The notes beneath the pieces are model-generated. The model had not been told where the DNA came from and did no database searches. It was given only the letters and a program-made list of their open reading frames with translations. This document shows, in pieces, positions 1 to 10,300 of a stretch of DNA of 64,000 nucleotides (the first letter of the stretch is position 1; each line of letters starts with the position of its first letter). Origin of the DNA: Athripsodes cinereus (lineage: Eukaryota; Arthropoda; Insecta; Trichoptera; Leptoceridae). The DNA lies in contig OX388314.1 in assembly GCA_947579605.1 (NCBI GenBank), positions 24,872,000-24,935,999 on the forward strand, written 5' to 3'. The position numbers were made by a program, and so were the translations under genes.

Positions 1-239
1 TGTTTTATTTATAATAAATTGAACATACTAGCAAATGGTACATCGTACATATTAACAAATGGACTAAAATAATTATTCTTGTATTATTTTTATACAAAGT
101 GTATAATCTTACACTGCGCTATAAGCGGATGCAAAATAAGAGTCTGCCTTGAATAGTTGCTATACGATTTACTATTGTGGACATTATCACAATATATAAA
201 CATGATTAGTTGAATTATTATCGATTTATATTAATTGAG
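1..239. other. AT-rich sequence, nothing recognised
   Basis: No ORF, repeat unit or inverted repeat that I can support. Confidence 0.5.
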
Positions 240-745
240 ATCACTCCGTGGAGACCCCGATATAGAATAGGTACTGCTCCCACTATTTTCTGTAAGCTTA
301 CGAGTGTCCTGTCAAAGGCAGGTGTTCATAAAACCTCACGTAGGTATAAGACTATTGAAGTATTCGCAGCAAATGTGGACTAAGCCATAAATGATGACTA
401 ATATTGAGTAGGTATACTATAGAAATTCATGTATATCTTGTGTTTATCAATTCAAAAGTGGACTAAACTTGATCTAACACTGTTATCTAAAGTTTAGTCT
501 ACTTTTGAATCGAAGAAACACAAGTTTTACATAAAGTCTCATAGTAAACTCATTATTGGTCATCATGTGGCTTAGTCCACTTTTGCTTTGAATGCCTCAA
601 TTCAGCGATGAGGCATGCTACCTATCCTGAATGTCAAATTTTTATTATTGGCACAGAAAGGACAATTTCCATGTTTGTTACATGCAGTTGATCTGCTGGC
701 TACCTCACTTGTGGAATATGCCGTGATGATATAGTAGGTATAGTA
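240..745 (+). repeat. Rep-A SINE-like repeat, split by a palindrome
   Basis: Copy of the commonest repeat in the window (about 250 bp when whole). The left part runs from the CCGTGGAG start through the TTTTCGAGTGTCCTGT block to about 356. The right part resumes at about 596 with the AATTCAGCGATGAGG block and ends in the ATGCCGTGATG/TATAG tail. The 240 bases between are a separate inverted-repeat element. No protein is implied: short ORFs in various copies are not conserved. Confidence 0.75.
357..598. mobile_element. Palindromic MITE inserted in Rep-A
   Basis: The two halves are imperfect reverse complements: GTGGACTAAGCCA at about 374 faces TGGCTTAGTCCAC at about 569, and AAAAGTGGACTAAACT near 454 faces AGTTTAGTCTACTTTT near 493. 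It interrupts a Rep-A copy, so it is younger than that copy. Superfamily unknown. Confidence 0.7.
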
Positions 746-786
746 GTAATAATAACTACTATTAAGGCGTTCTATCAACTCTAAAA

Positions 787-1299
787 CGTTGTTCTCACGA
801 AGCGAATATCGTCAGGAACCCAAAATATCGTCTGCCATTTGAACCGTGTGTACAAATTGACAGTTAGCCTGAAACGATAAAAACCAGTAAAAACGATATC
901 GTCTCAATTCGACCACCTTTCAACATTTATCTTTGGTGGAACGATGCGCGCATGCGTAGATGTGCATGGTATCCGTATCTATGGTAAAAACTTTATAATG
1001 TTTCCCGCTTCGTGACAGTTGTTATCTTTTGTTGTTGGTTTGTGGCGTTTGTTTCCTTAATTAAAAGGCGCCTTATAACCTCTATTATAACATTTTCAAC
1101 TAATAATAAACACTTCGCGATCTCCGTCTAGACGTCCGCCATTTTAAAAACAACGTCAAAATCAAAGCGCATCAGACAGATCAAATCTATGCCGGTAGAC
1201 TGTGTGAACACGTTTGACGATCAATGGATGACCGACGGATTTTGTTTTTAATGCAAACGAAATTCGCCTAACGATATTTGCCTCGTATGAACACCACAT
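787..1299. mobile_element. Inverted-repeat element, family B, old copy
   Basis: The ends are inverted (TGTTCTCACGAAGCGAATATCG at left; CGATATTTGCC...GAACACCACA at right). The interior matches the copies at 50534-51065 and 54747-55443, including the GTTTCCCGCTTCGTGACAG and CGTCCGCCATTTT blocks. It is the most diverged of the three. No transposase is present, so it would be non-autonomous. Confidence 0.75.
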
Positions 1300-1829
1300 A
1301 TTTCTTCAGTAAAGTTAAGCGATGATATGGAATTGTCCCGAATACGACATATTTTTTGTTGTATTATTTTGCTGCCAAGGAGCTAGTCACATGTATGTAT
1401 AAGGTATGTAAATTGAAGTTGATATTATAAAAAAAGACATTAGTTGTTACCTCAATGTGGCATTAAAAACTTTTTGCGAAACTTAATAAAGTAATAGGTA
1501 TATATGCCTACATATTAAAATACGACAAAGAACTTAAACCGGTTTCGAAAGATTAGTCAAAGGATTAATATTGTTTTTGTTGCGTAAAATTTGCATAAAA
1601 CTACAGAACACAGTTGAACTTTGATAACTGGAAAATTCTATTACAAATAATTTTGAATCAGATTCACCCCAAAACATTATGCTCTCCTTCACACTTATAT
1701 GTAAGTATAATGTTCAGTTCCTCAACGCAACAAGTTGAAATGTCTTATATTCGAGAAATCACCATTTTTGTAATATTGGTTAAGTATATTTATATTATGC
1801 TTAATAAACACAACAAAAGTGAGATATAC
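1300..1829. other. No recognised feature
   Basis: AT-rich sequence. A 99-codon ORF here runs into the hAT element at 1838 and has no protein-like composition. Confidence 0.4.
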
Positions 1830-1837
1830 CATATAGG

Positions 1838-2213
1838 TAGTGTTGTGGAATTCTCAAGAAATAATTTTTGGAGAAATTTACCGAGAAATTTCTCGGTAAA
1901 TTTCTCGAAGTAGAGAATTTACCGAGATTTTTTTTTTTTTTATTTAACAGTAAAATAATAATAAATCAGTACTTTATTCAATCAATCAATAACAATGTAC
2001 AAATGTTGAGACAATTTATCACCAATATTGCTACAATTAAAGTTAGTCAATACCGGATATTTTTTCATATATTTTGTAGGGGAATTCCGCCGCATTATCG
2101 CCAATAAATAATAGGGGAATCCCCATGGGAAAAAATCAGAGAAATTTCTCTTCAATCAGAGGAGAAATTCTCGGAGAAATTTCTCCAGAGAATTTTCTCT
2201 ACTCACATCACTA
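1838..2213. mobile_element. hAT-type non-autonomous element, TSD CATATAGG
   Basis: A perfect 8-bp duplication CATATAGG lies at 1830-1837 and 2214-2221. Terminal inverted repeats start TAGTGTTGTG at left and TAGTGATGTG at right (read inward). Both subterminal zones are filled with the self-complementary motif GAGAAATTTCTC. Eight-bp TSDs and short TIRs are hAT hallmarks. The element is 376 bp with no transposase. Confidence 0.85.
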
Positions 2214-2221
2214 CATATAGG

Positions 2222-2884
2222 TAATGATCGCATTGTTAGAGGCATTATGCTGTCTTTGTTCTGTTCAATAGGTGAACAATTCGAAATATTTATTTGTGGA
2301 ATTAAAAATAGGGAAGTACTTACATTTTTTTTTCAATAACTTGAAATTTGATATAAATAGGGAACCGTGTATTTTTTCTAGTTATTTGTTTGTGAAGTTG
2401 GTAGAATGAAATTGATTTTATGAAATACCAATTAAATCAAAATTTACTACTTGTTGATGTGTGAAACTGGACAGTCAATAATATCTAAAAAATGCGTATA
2501 TATGACAACTTGAAAATTGAACTCGTAAACATACGAATCTGCATCCGAATCTTTATAAATTTGAAATCCACTTCAGCATCCGTATCGATTGTCACGATTG
2601 TAATATTTATTTATATTTTATTCTTTTTGCACATCATCATCATAATTATATAACAGTGTTAACAAAACAATATAAAATTTAAAAAAAAACTAGGACTAAT
2701 GTGGAGTGGCGAGATTATCACTATAAAGTGATTTCTTTCATCTAACCACTATTTGATGCAACAAAAATAACGGTGCAAGGGTCTTAAATCTTAATCTTTA
2801 GTTCTAATTCTTTGTCAATCTTATGAGAACATTAAACTATTGTAACATGATTCGAGACAAAACGATTCGAATAACTAAATTATG
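2222..2884. other. No recognised feature
   Basis: AT-rich sequence without supported ORFs or repeats. Confidence 0.4.
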
Positions 2885-3008
2885 CTCCTGCCAGAGAATT
2901 TTCTTTAGAGTCCCCGGAAGGGAAGAGGTCTCCCAGTCTATTCTATAAGTTTTCGAGTGTTCTGTAAATGGCAGATATTTGAATGAAATAACAAAGACAT
3001 TTAATATG

Positions 3009-3170
3009 ATAAATCAAATGTTTTTGTGTTAACACTTTGGAAATTCATTATAATTAAAATGAATTTAAAAACACTGTATAATTTCCAAATTAAATTTATT
3101 CACCTCAAACGTTTTCGCCAAGGCTTCTACTTGGCATCATCAGGAGTCCTCCTGTTTTTAAATTCATTTT
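3009..3170 (-). mobile_element. Short Penelope-like (pLTR) element with hammerhead motif
   Basis: The insertion is flanked by a perfect 12-bp duplication, ACATTTAATATG, at 2997-3008 and 3171-3182. Its left half is nearly identical to the left arm of the larger palindromic element at 34603-35172. The last 17 bases are the inverse of bases about 3056-3072, a trace of the inverted second arm. It carries a hammerhead-like core on the minus strand. It is probably a heavily truncated copy of the same PLE family. Confidence 0.65.
3104..3146 (-). ncRNA. Hammerhead-ribozyme-like motif (PLE family 2)
   Basis: Minus strand: CTGATGA core, one unpaired T, stem II GCCAAG/CTTGGC, then GAAA, a minimal AACGTT stem III, the T cleavage position, and GAG pairing with CTC before the core (stem I). 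Hammerhead motifs are known from PLE terminal repeats. The unpaired base next to stem II is a departure from the textbook fold. Confidence 0.6.
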
Positions 3171-3573
3171 ACATTTAATATGTTTAATTTGGTGATGAAG
3201 TATGCTTCTCATCTTGGATGTCCCAATTTTTTTTTATCACGGAGAGGACGACCCGCTGTCTCTTGGCTACTTCACCTGTGAGAGATATAGGATGATGACG
3301 ATGATTTTGGATGATTTTATTTTTGACGCTGTTTAACAGTTCCTAGACCGTCCCAAGGGCGCCAGTAAAGAGTTCAGTTTTTAATTTACTTCTGAAGCTG
3401 GTGACAGTCTGATGACTGGTGACAATCTCTCAATGGTACCGTTATGATGATATAGTTATTTTTTTCGAGTTGGTCAAAGCCTGAATAGATAAGTTTTTCA
3501 TTTGTCTCTTGAAATATTTATCAAAGTTTTATTGTATCGGAATGCTCTCAATCAGTTGGTGAATTTGCAAACA

Positions 3574-4582
3574 TCTATCTATCTATCTATCTATTACCTC
3601 ACGCCGTATCCCAAGTGGGGTAGGCAGAGAGAACGGAACGCCAATTAGATCTGTCCTTACATACTTCTTTCGCTTCCTCTACAGTCATACAATTTCTCAT
3701 GCACGCACGTCGGTTTCTTTTACTCAAAACACGGCCGTCCTTGAGAATTTGATCTACATGTTCAAGCCATGTAGTTCTCAGACGCCCGCGCTTCATCACA
3801 CCCCTCCTTTCAGCCAAGTATATCCTCTTTGTCATTCTTTCCTCTTTCATTCGTTCCACATGACCAAACCATCTCAATTTATTTACACGCATTCTATCCA
3901 CAACACTCCTCTTGCATCCACTCATTCTTCTAATATCCTCATTCCTCACTCTATCATTTATTCCACTTTCGTCCTTCTTCAACCATGTCCACGTTTCGCT
4001 TGCATACATAAGTGTCGGTACCAGGATGGTATTGTGCACTAGCAATTTTGCCATGTTCGACACATTGTCATTGCTGATAATGGGTCGAAGTGCACCGTTA
4101 ATCCTAGCACCGGCTACTTTTCTTCTTTCGATATCCTTGTCACATCTTCCATCCCTCGCAAACAAACTTCCTAAATATACATACTCGTCCACTTGCTCCA
4201 AACATTCATTTTCAACCTTTATTTCACACATTGTTCTATCAATCTCTCTTTCAAAAACCAGCACTTTCGTCTTTGTCACATTCATTTTCATCCCATTCAT
4301 ACTACAACTATCATATACAACTGACACAATCTTTTGTAAATCACATTCATTCTCAGCCATTAAAACCAAATCATCAGCATACATCAACGCATTCACACGG
4401 TTTCCATTCAGTTCAACGCTAACATCCATCTCTTTCAAAGGACGCATACAATAGTCGAAGAATAGGTTGAACAGCCACGGAGACATGACACAACCTTGCT
4501 TCACTCCTTTGGTGAGGGTAAACCACTCCGAGAGGGTATTGTTCACCCTCACACAAGCGGAGCTCCCCACGTAGAGCGAATG
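3574..4582 (-). pseudogene. LINE-alpha: 5'-truncated non-LTR reverse transcriptase
   Basis: The open frame (3599-4570; reading continues to about 4582) encodes the second half of a non-LTR RT. It begins just before motif B (GVKQGCVMSP, residues 22-31), then the catalytic YADD (64-67) with LVLMAEN, then the C-terminal region with LRWFGHVERM and TTWLEHVDQILKDGR, and stops after YPTWDTA. The N-terminal endonuclease and RT motifs 0-A are missing. The 3' end carries a (TAGA)n microsatellite tail at 3574-3593, as in RTE-like elements, although I cannot fix the clade. The frame is intact for 323 codons, so this copy is fairly young. Other 3' pieces lie at 5609, 47366 and 58815. Confidence 0.85.
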
Positions 4583-5316
4583 ATGGAAAAATTATAAAAT
4601 GCTGACATGTGTTTCTTTCGGTCTGATGGTACAAGGTATAGAATAGGTACCTATACAAGTTTAAAAGGAATCCATAAATTTACCAATTTGCATTTTTTTA
4701 TGTCTATCGTAGGTATGGTTTTAATTCTTTATTAATGTAAAAACAATATGAGAAAAGGAAAAAAATGTTTTCTTTGAAACAGTCAAAATACTACTCGTAA
4801 TGTAAACATATAAACGTAGGTACAAATACCACCACAATTTAATATTCGAACACTATAGATAAACATTATTTTTATGGCTTTTTCGGAGAATTTCGTCACA
4901 CGTGCTGAGGGAGAATCATTTCAGGTAAAATAAACTCTTTTAAATTTCAAAAACAACATTATGTTTAACTTTTCCGTTAAACTTTTACAATTTCCACCTG
5001 AAATTCAATATTTTTTTTTATTTCCCGGAAATCCCGAGAAGTTCAATTTCAAATTTCCCGTTTCCCGGGAACAAAAATAATCCGGGAAAAATAACCCTCT
5101 AGGTACGCCCATGGCCATACATTCAAGATATGTAAATACACATTAGCCAATATAAACTATTTATAAATCGCGACATTAGGTATGACCTTCAGCAATGAGA
5201 GAAAGAAAAATAAGCAAAAAATTAAGTCGTATTGTTATTTAAAAAATAAATAAGTACCTACCAATTTAATTTTTCCTGTTCAATCACCTTATCACAACAT
5301 TGTCTAGGCATTTTTC
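4583..5316. other. AT-rich; possible decayed hAT end near 5025-5101
   Basis: Bases 5025-5101 contain repeated CCCGGGAA/TTTCCCGG motifs and end with AACCCTCTA, which resembles a hAT subterminal zone. No partner end or TSD was found. Confidence 0.25.
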
Positions 5317-5520
5317 ACATTTTTCAAAATATTCCACAAACGGTGAGCTACTTTGCCCGACCAACCCATTTGGCTGGCCACTGTGACGTCTCCGGTATGG
5401 AGAATATTTTCTTAGAGTAGAATTTCGAATAATTAATAGAAGTCTCCAAACTTCTGCGTCAACCGGGTATTTGTATGGTAGCATCCAAGATTTTTTCTAG
5501 GGGAAGGCCGGCAACTAAGA
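5317..5520 (+). repeat. LINE-zeta 3' region, decayed copy
   Basis: Resembles the 3' end of the element at 37150-37870: GGCCACTGTGACGTCTCCGGT then GAAGTCTCCAAACTTCTGCG and an ACCGGGT block, ending near a CATCCAAG that corresponds to CCTTCAAT. Confidence 0.6.
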
Positions 5521-5608
5521 AAAATTTGATTTTTCCTATTGACTTAACGCAGCAAAATCACCTGTTAAATTAATAAACATTTTGTGTACTTAATTATTGT
5601 AGTATAAG

Positions 5609-5664
5609 TAAGGACAGATCTATATAGCGTTCCGTTCTCTCTGTCTACTAACAGATAGATGTAG
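5609..5664 (+). repeat. LINE-alpha 3' stub
   Basis: Matches the last ~55 bases of LINE-alpha (GGACAGATCT...GCGTTCCGTTCTCTCTG) followed by a short CAGATAGATG tail. An extreme 5' truncation. Confidence 0.7.
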
Positions 5665-5966
5665 TATAAGACTTCAGTTTCAACTTTTCAATTGGGTATG
5701 GAAATTTGACGCAATAACCGACTTATAATTTGATTATTTGAAACCATTATTTTTCTTTGGATTCCTTCCATTTAATAAAAGAATTTGGAATAACAGGTAT
5801 CTACCTTTTTCAAATCAGACATCCTATTTTATTTAGCGTATATTAGTGACCACTTTAGCAGATACCCGCTTCGATGTCATAATTTAAATACTGTTTTTGA
5901 CGACCGGCGTGACGCAAAGTTAACATTCTTATCTTTGAGTCAGGAGGTCTCGGATCGATTCCTGCA

Positions 5967-6174
5967 GGGCTACTCTTGATACAATATAAATACGATCTTA
6001 ATCTAGTCTTGATCTTGATCATACGACGCACGAAGTGACTATTGGCCAAAAATACACGCTACCGATCGCGCCGTAGCGGTAGCGCGGTGTTTTTGACCAT
6101 AGTCCCTTCGTCCGTCGTATGATCAAGATCAAGACTAGATTAAGATCGTGTTTAGATTTTGTCAAGAGTAACCC
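5967..6174. mobile_element. Palindromic MITE, family C, copy 1
   Basis: Long inverted repeats: GGGCTACTCTTGA at left faces TCAAGAGTAACCC at right, and GATCAAGATCAAGACTAG repeats inverted nearer the centre. The centre holds GATCGCGCCGTAGCGGTAGC. Flanked by TGCA on both sides, a possible 4-bp TSD. The second copy is at 36165-36349. Confidence 0.75.
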
Positions 6175-7011
6175 TGCAAGGCACAAATTAGCATTGTTTT
6201 TTTTTGTTTGTATGTGTATTTATTGTCGCATTAGTACCTACCCATAATACAACATTTTTAAATCTTGGTTTAGAGCTAGCTCAATCTGTGTGTGATTTGT
6301 CCATATAATTACGTAAATGTATTTCTACATATTTCACACTACTAGTAGTTTTTTTTTTATGATACTTCCATTCTATTTTCATTGCATAGTTGCTACGCAT
6401 TTAGATAGTTGCATTTACGCATTTAAAACCAAGACATAAAAATATCACATTATTTTTAATTAACGTCAAAACATCAGCTAATTAAATGTTAAACGATTTT
6501 CATAATGAGCAAACAATAGAATAATAAGTTTTGATAATTAATACAATACCAATTAATTAACATCATTGTATCTAAAAGAAAAAATAAAAAAAAAAAAAAA
6601 AAAAAAACATATTTATCGACAGTCAATACCTATGCAAATAGACAATTCAATAATATTTGATTATTTTTACATCAACATCCTTAGACTCAAATAAAATAAA
6701 AACAGGTTTTCAAATTTCCGATCAATTTTTTTTGTATTATTTTAAAACAAGCATTGAACCAAGTTTAACCCAGGAAATAATTAAAAATGCAAAAACATAA
6801 CATTACATGGCTAGTCCCAAACTCAGATATGAACCTTGTATTATGGGTACTAACATGACGATACACATAATTATACCTATATACAATGCACTAAACATAC
6901 ATCTCAACACAAAAACTCAGAAATTTAAAAAAAAAAACTATATTTTTTGTTCTTGCTGCTAATTGAAAAACTGGCAACTGTGTTCATAAATAAAATGCAT
7001 ATTTAAAACAA
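6175..7011. other. AT-rich filler with poly-A tract
   Basis: Contains an A-run ending at about 6607, possibly a decayed retroelement tail. Nothing else recognised. Confidence 0.4.
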
Positions 7012-7219
7012 CCTAACGAGCTAACTGGATTGGCCACAACATCAGGCACCCAGGCCTTCATTACCATCGCGGAGGGCAAGACCGAATGCAGAAATGGTAC
7101 ATAGAGGCCGACCAAGAGACACCAATATGGAGCAACTGAAGGACATGAACTGTGGCACATACGCAGAACCCAAGAGACTAGCTGAAAATAGGGAAGAATG
7201 GAGAAGAAAATCCAAACTC
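7012..7219 (+). pseudogene. LINE-beta C-terminal fragment, left part
   Basis: Closely matches 32207-32430 (ACGAGCTAACTGGATTGGCC through GGAGAAGAAAA). It encodes a broken version of the ANWIGHNIRHPG...GRPRD...LAENR tail, with frameshifts around 7090-7105. The copy is split: its last ~40 bases reappear at 7870. Confidence 0.8.
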
Positions 7220-7869
7220 GTTTATTTATTTATTTATTTATTCCACAGAGACACACACAGAGAGTTGACAAAACATTAATAAAATAAGAAAAAAAGACAC
7301 ATTGATCCGGCCAGGCCAACCCCCCAATTAAGCGTGTCTACATCATGCACGTTCAAACAAAATTATACAAAAAAAAGAAACATAAGGGTTAAAACTAACC
7401 AATGCAAGTCCAGTAAAACAGACTCACATTACCGCAAACAACACACTATAAAAAGGATAGATGAAAAAATACAATTATACAATTAATTTAAACCCAAAAA
7501 CTTAACCTACAAGAACATTAAAGTTGGCAGCAACACACTTCCTGAACCCCGTTAGGGAGTCACTAAAGACATCCACTCCTTCCACGCGATGCGTGCACAA
7601 AACATTATAAAGTTTACACATTCTGCTGATAGGACTGTTTTGGCTGATATTATTACTATGTCTGTCTGGCAAAAAAGTTCTGACGTTACGCAGACGGGGG
7701 TTTGTCGCGTAAAAGTTCAATGAACTGACTGATACCGTATCCACTTTACCGTTGACAATTTTGTGGAGCATAGTGAGGTCTGCAAGTATTCTCCTGTCCC
7801 TTAGTCTATCCATCTTGAAAAAAGAGAGACGATCCTCATAACTTCTCAAAAGTCTACCCTGTCCAGTTC
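7220..7869 (-). mobile_element. CR1/Jockey-like LINE 3' fragment nested in LINE-beta
   Basis: The minus-strand ORF (7502-7879) encodes the C-terminal domain of a non-LTR polyprotein: RDRRILADLTMLHKIVNG, then NFYATNPRLRNVRTF and NSPISRMCKLYNVL, a pattern seen after the RT in CR1/Jockey-type elements. A ~280-base 3' UTR follows, ending in a (TTTA)n/(AAAT)n tail at 7219-7242. The insertion splits LINE-beta precisely: the host reads AAACTCG before it and resumes GTAGATCAAT after it, where the intact copy reads GCAGACCAAT. Confidence 0.8.
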
Positions 7870-7915
7870 TGTAGATCAATACAATGGATTGTAACTCATT
7901 ATGTATAACAAGACG
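7870..7915 (+). pseudogene. LINE-beta C-terminal fragment, right part
   Basis: Continuation of the split fragment: CAATGGATTGTAACTCATTAT is shared with 32439-32462, where it ends the ORF and begins the 3' end. Confidence 0.75.
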
Positions 7916-8348
7916 TATAAAAAGTTAACCCTTATTAAATTAAAAATCTTGATTACAAAACAATTGGTTATCGCTGGTTAATTTAAACTTTACTCAAAAA
8001 ACTTATTTTTCTATGACGCACGTAGATACTTTATATTATACCGAAAATTAAAATTTGTTCATATTGCAATTTTTTTAATGGAAGCTGATGTTTTGTGGTC
8101 AGCATGCATCAAAAATCTTTGTATCTAGTTCAGTAAACGCTGCTTTAAAGGATCTACAAACAATATCAACACAAGAACATCTTATATATGTACGAAAGAA
8201 TTTAAATAATTATACCAATTTATTATTTAAAGTATGCTAAACCTGTTCGAGCTTATTTTGATATATTTATTGAATAAATTAAAAAAAATCATACATTTAA
8301 TATGGTTCTAATTATAACTTACCCTGTAATAACACGTCAATAAATAAT
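7916..8348. other. No recognised feature
   Basis: AT-rich sequence without supported features. Confidence 0.4.
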
Positions 8349-8612
8349 CGTCGTTGCATATTCAAAAAGGAACATGTGAATTCATAAACATTTTGACATT
8401 ACCAGATTAAACTGCTTATAATGACATCATAACCATAACCAAGTGATTCTTAGTATCAAATATTAAAATTCAATACTTAAAGAATAATATCACATGTCAA
8501 TAAAAAGTCCAAACTACAATTTTAATGCCTTAATGAACAGTTTTAAAAGAGTGTGCCTAAATAAAAATGTGTGCACATGTCTTTTTTTGAATATGCAACG
8601 ACGTAATTCTAG
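8349..8612. mobile_element. Inverted-repeat element, family D, intact copy
   Basis: TIRs CGTCGTTGCATATTCAAAAA (left) and its inverse at right. The copy at 38269-38905 is the same element loaded with two further insertions. This copy preserves the empty site of the hAT insertion there (TTTTAATGCCTTAATGAACAG near 8520). Confidence 0.8.
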
Positions 8613-8689
8613 AACATTTTTTCTACCTAAATAACATTATGTAACTGATCAACAAAGTTTTATATTTTAGATCGTAGTAGATCGATGTG

Positions 8690-9170
8690 TCTAAAGTAGC
8701 ATTCACTTTGCTTCACTTTGGATGATCATCCAGAGTGTCAGGGTCAAACCTGTTCATCGAAAGTGAACACGTCTATTCATACTTGTTCATCCTATGCTTT
8801 CACTGCCATCTCAACATTCTCAGTCATGTTGAATGTGGTTTAACATATTTTCGTACAAAAATAATTAAACAAATTCAAAAATGAAAAATAACACATAAAA
8901 TAAATTAATATAGCTCTCGACTGTATAATAATTTTGTACATGATTCCGACATTCAATACAAATTCATAGAGAATTAAACAAATAATAAGATAAAACTTGT
9001 TTCTGGTCGTTTCAATGAAAGGTCCTTTCATCGAAATTATGACGAGTGTTAATCTCTTTCCTCCGTCATCGCTAGTGATCACTATTGATGAAACGCCTGT
9101 TCACACTTGTTCATCTTGGAGGATCATCCGGAGTGATCACTGAAAGTGAGCGTATGTGAACGACCCTTAA
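8690..9170. mobile_element. Probable inverted-repeat element
   Basis: Left CACTTTGGATGATCATCC faces right GGATCATCCGGAGTGATCAC. GTTCATC/GAACAAGTGTGAACAG-type blocks repeat in both halves. Boundaries are uncertain, with no TSD identified. Confidence 0.45.
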
Positions 9171-9361
9171 TGATTCCAATAATATATTATCTATCCATTA
9201 CCACCAGTTAAAACCCATTGTATTTTATACAGTAGATTTTTCTATTGTATTTTATAAAACGCCATATAACAATTGATCATATAGGCCCAATTGTGGTATG
9301 AAGACATAAAATTATGGACATTAGTTAATAGTGTTGATGCACACGTAGCAAAATTCCATAA

Positions 9362-9542
9362 TTAGGTAAATTGAAAGAAGTGTTTCTTTTTACTATAAAT
9401 TATTGATCAAGAGAAAGACGTCTTTTGACTCATCAGGTCATTATAGATCTCTATTGATTAATAATGACCTGATAAGTCGAAAGACGTCTCTCTCGTGATC
9501 AATAATTTATAGTAGAAAAAAACTCTTGTTTCAATTTTCCTT
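9362..9542. mobile_element. Near-perfect palindrome with GTCGAAAGAC core
   Basis: Arms of about 75 bp (TATAAATTATTGATCA at left faces TGATCAATAATTTATA at right) flank a short AT-rich centre near 9450. Each arm holds a block related to ATGACCTGATGAGTCGAAAGACGTC. It may be a PLE-type palindrome like the one at 43141, but a full hammerhead fold is not present. Confidence 0.5.
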
Positions 9543-10021
9543 ATTCATACATATCGGCGAAAAGGATATCTGTAACAATCATAAGTATTCATATGCTTTT
9601 ATTTATCTTTTTATTAAATATCAACATTAACTATGTGGTTGTTTTTTACATTGTATGTACTCGTATTTATAAAAAAAAATTACATCATTATTGTTTGATT
9701 GCATATATTGTGTTGACCTTGAAATATTCCAGAATTTGTTTTTACTTACATATAAATATCCTTAATTTTAAATAATTCAAATATTGATATTGAAATTTGT
9801 TTTTTTATTCGTCTCTTCATAATTTATCGAACACATTTTTGTTTTTTTTTTTTCAAATTATTTAGTATAATTTCAGTTTAATTTAATTCAAGATTTTGTG
9901 TTTCTATTTTGACCATACTTTTTTCGAAATTGACTATTTTATTTCTTGATTATAAAACTATAGTTGACAATATTTTCTTTTGACAATTTATTTTTTATTG
10001 ATAAATCACACTCATTTGTTG
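9543..10021. other. Very AT-rich, no feature
   Basis: T-rich sequence. A 60-codon ORF here has a low-complexity product. Confidence 0.4.
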
Positions 10022-10160
10022 TATATATATATAAATATGTTTGAAAAGGTGTTTTCGCAGAGCATATTATTCATATATAAGTATCGCTTTTGGGTACTCT
10101 ACGCACAGTAGCCTTGAGAAAGGCTTTTATAGTTGGTCTTGAGAAAGACCGTTGGCTTCT

Positions 10161-10204
10161 GCCCGACGTTTCGTGCAGGATTCAACCTGACATCAGCTGG
10201 GGCG
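10161..10204 (-). ncRNA. Hammerhead-ribozyme-like motif 3' of the PLE ORF
   Basis: Minus strand: GCCC, then CTGATG, stem CAGG/CCTG with loop TTGAAT, then GAAAC, GTC cleavage triplet and GGGC pairing with the starting GCCC (stem I). The base expected to be A after CTGATG is T, and three bases separate stem II from GAAA, so it is a variant. The same motif occurs at 21927-21970. Confidence 0.5.
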
Positions 10205-10300
10205 TAGAGGGGCGGTGGCAGGCTTCGGCGGCGCGGGTGTCGTGAAGGCAGCAGGCGTCGATGAGCAAGGGAGAACGGAGATTTTGTCGACGTACACCTA

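Larger units (their letters stand above)
2885..3295 (+). repeat. Rep-A copy interrupted by a PLE-type element
   Basis: The 5' part (GAGGTCTCCCAGTCTATTC, then TTTTCGAGTGTTCTGTAAA) and 3' part (GATGAAGTATGC, CACGGAGAGGACGACC, TGGCTACTTCACC) flank the 162-bp insertion at 3009-3170. Confidence 0.7.

Noticed and set aside
3749..4454. Plus-strand ORFs of 97 and 180 codons
   Set aside because: Shadows of the LINE-alpha RT frame on the minus strand; the products are Ser/His/Phe-rich antisense translations.
5905..5970. tRNA or SINE head ending GGATCGATTCCTG
   Set aside because: A B-box-like string is present but no A-box or cloverleaf arms. It abuts MITE C and has no second copy that I could see.
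9470..9510. Complete hammerhead ribozyme at GACCTGATAAGTCGAAAGACG
   Set aside because: There is no stem II between the CTGATA(A) and GAAA blocks that leaves GAAA unpaired, so the fold fails.
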